Positions 52,901 through 53,252 of a stretch of 53,252 bases of DNA are shown here, piece by piece. Positions within the stretch are counted from its first letter, which is position 1; each line of letters begins with the position of its first letter. Under the pieces are notes generated by a model that was given only the letters and a program-made list of their open reading frames with translations, searched no databases and was not told the origin of the DNA. Source of the stretch: Leucogyrophana mollusca (Eukaryota > Basidiomycota > Agaricomycetes > Boletales); NCBI GenBank assembly GCA_021014945.1, contig MU266524.1, forward strand, positions 1 through 53,252, given 5' to 3'. The position numbers and the translations under genes are program-made.

Positions 52901-53252
52901 CGGCCAGATGGCATAGCAGATCACAGTGACTATGAATCGTCGTTACGAGGTGATGATCAAGATGGCGACAGTGAATTTGGCCAATCTACGCGTAGTGGTT
53001 TTACCGCTCTTACGGACGACACTCTCCCCACTTCAGTAAGCTCTAATGCCTCCTCCGACGGTGCTCGGATTCCTACCCCAGGGTCACTCGCTGAGATACT
53101 CAGCAAGCACCCTCGAGGACGTGCTCCTTCTATCGAAGCCAATAGTCCAATGTCCTCCCCGCCAATGCCCACCCTTCCGGAAGAATCAGACTCTGCGGAC
53201 GCATCACCGCCACCGCCGCCACCACCTCCCCCTCCTCCTCCTCCTCCTCCTC
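49916..53252 (+). CDS. BNI1: formin (Bni1/SepA type), 3' truncated by the window
   Basis: Actin-nucleating diaphanous-type formin. Starts METFFGRKKARPRQFS, a familiar basidiomycete formin start. A Ser/Pro-rich N-terminus is followed by the GTPase-binding and FH3 region: PPMPDMSIDQKWALVYGAEQ, GTPEWYIRKFLDRTITHKQA, RKGILEVLLSIIYCSKDSLK and AIEDLEVRLHHRAMMEASGL. A long coiled coil comes next (about 52020-52440), then a disordered acidic segment. The FH1 domain begins as an unbroken proline run at 53207 and continues to the window edge. The FH2 and DAD parts lie outside. Several introns between 50870 and 51590. Rho GTPase binding is expected to relieve autoinhibition. Confidence 0.96.

Noticed and set aside
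53207..53252. CCT/CCG repeat at the right edge as a microsatellite
   Set aside because: It encodes the FH1 polyproline tract in the formin frame; repeat nature follows from coding.

Overview
The window is nuclear DNA of a filamentous basidiomycete, most likely an Agaricomycete. Genes are densely packed and intron-rich, with introns mostly of about 50-65 bp, GT/AG borders and occasional very small exons. Gene content is eukaryotic throughout (peroxisome, nucleolus, kinetochore, nuclear pore, Golgi, ESCRT-III, class V myosin, formin). I see no operons, prophage, CRISPR array, tRNA or rRNA gene, or intact transposon. CDS coordinates run from the chosen start codon to the stop and include introns. 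Exon borders were read by eye from splice signals and protein family expectations.

Layout, left to right. 1-1.5 kb: fragments of unrecognised, possibly degenerate, hypothetical genes. 2.5-6.5 kb (-): PEX6 peroxisomal AAA ATPase. 6.8-7.6 kb (+): GAR1 H/ACA snoRNP protein. 7.7-8.8 kb (-): MIS14/NSL1-like kinetochore protein. 8.8-11.7 kb (+): DHX35-type DEAH helicase. 12.0-12.7 kb (+): MIC19 MICOS subunit. 13.1-14.6 kb (-): single-pass membrane protein. 16.3-19.3 kb (+): Zn2Cys6 transcription factor. 19.4-20.9 kb (-): NUP37. 21.0-22.2 kb (+): UMP kinase URA6 with a membrane anchor. 22.3-23.6 kb (-): DAGK-domain lipid kinase. 23.9-25.3 kb (+): NIT2-type omega-amidase. 25.7-27.1 kb (+): YDJ1-type DnaJ. 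27.3-28.0 kb (-): UPF0538 (C2orf76) protein. 28.3-31.4 kb (+): GH3 beta-glucosidase with PA14 domain. 31.6-34.4 kb (+): COG4. 34.5-35.5 kb (-): VPS2. 35.6-36.6 kb (+): CUZ1/ZFAND1-like AN1 zinc finger. 36.8-42.4 kb (-): class V myosin. 42.7-46.2 kb (+): BRE4-like multi-pass membrane protein. 46.2-49.0 kb: no confident gene. 49.0-49.6 kb (-): small two-TM protein. 49.9 kb to the edge (+): formin, cut off in its FH1 domain.

Most genes are housekeeping genes. Orientation alternates almost strictly, so nearly every gene shares a divergent promoter on one side and a tight convergent 3' end on the other. The right half holds several trafficking and polarity factors (COG4, VPS2, CUZ1/ZFAND1-like, myosin V, BRE4-like, formin), a possible functional neighbourhood that may also be chance. 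The best leads are small-scale: a 9-nt micro-exon and a GC-AG intron in GAR1, a stop-free 51-nt intron inside the zinc cluster of the transcription factor, a 3n intron in the lipid kinase whose retention gives an alternative C-terminus, a 19-bp divergent intergenic gap between MIS14 and DHX35, and a 16-bp perfect palindrome with an ACGCGT core in the myosin V/BRE4 promoter. I found no multi-gene system that is clearly new.
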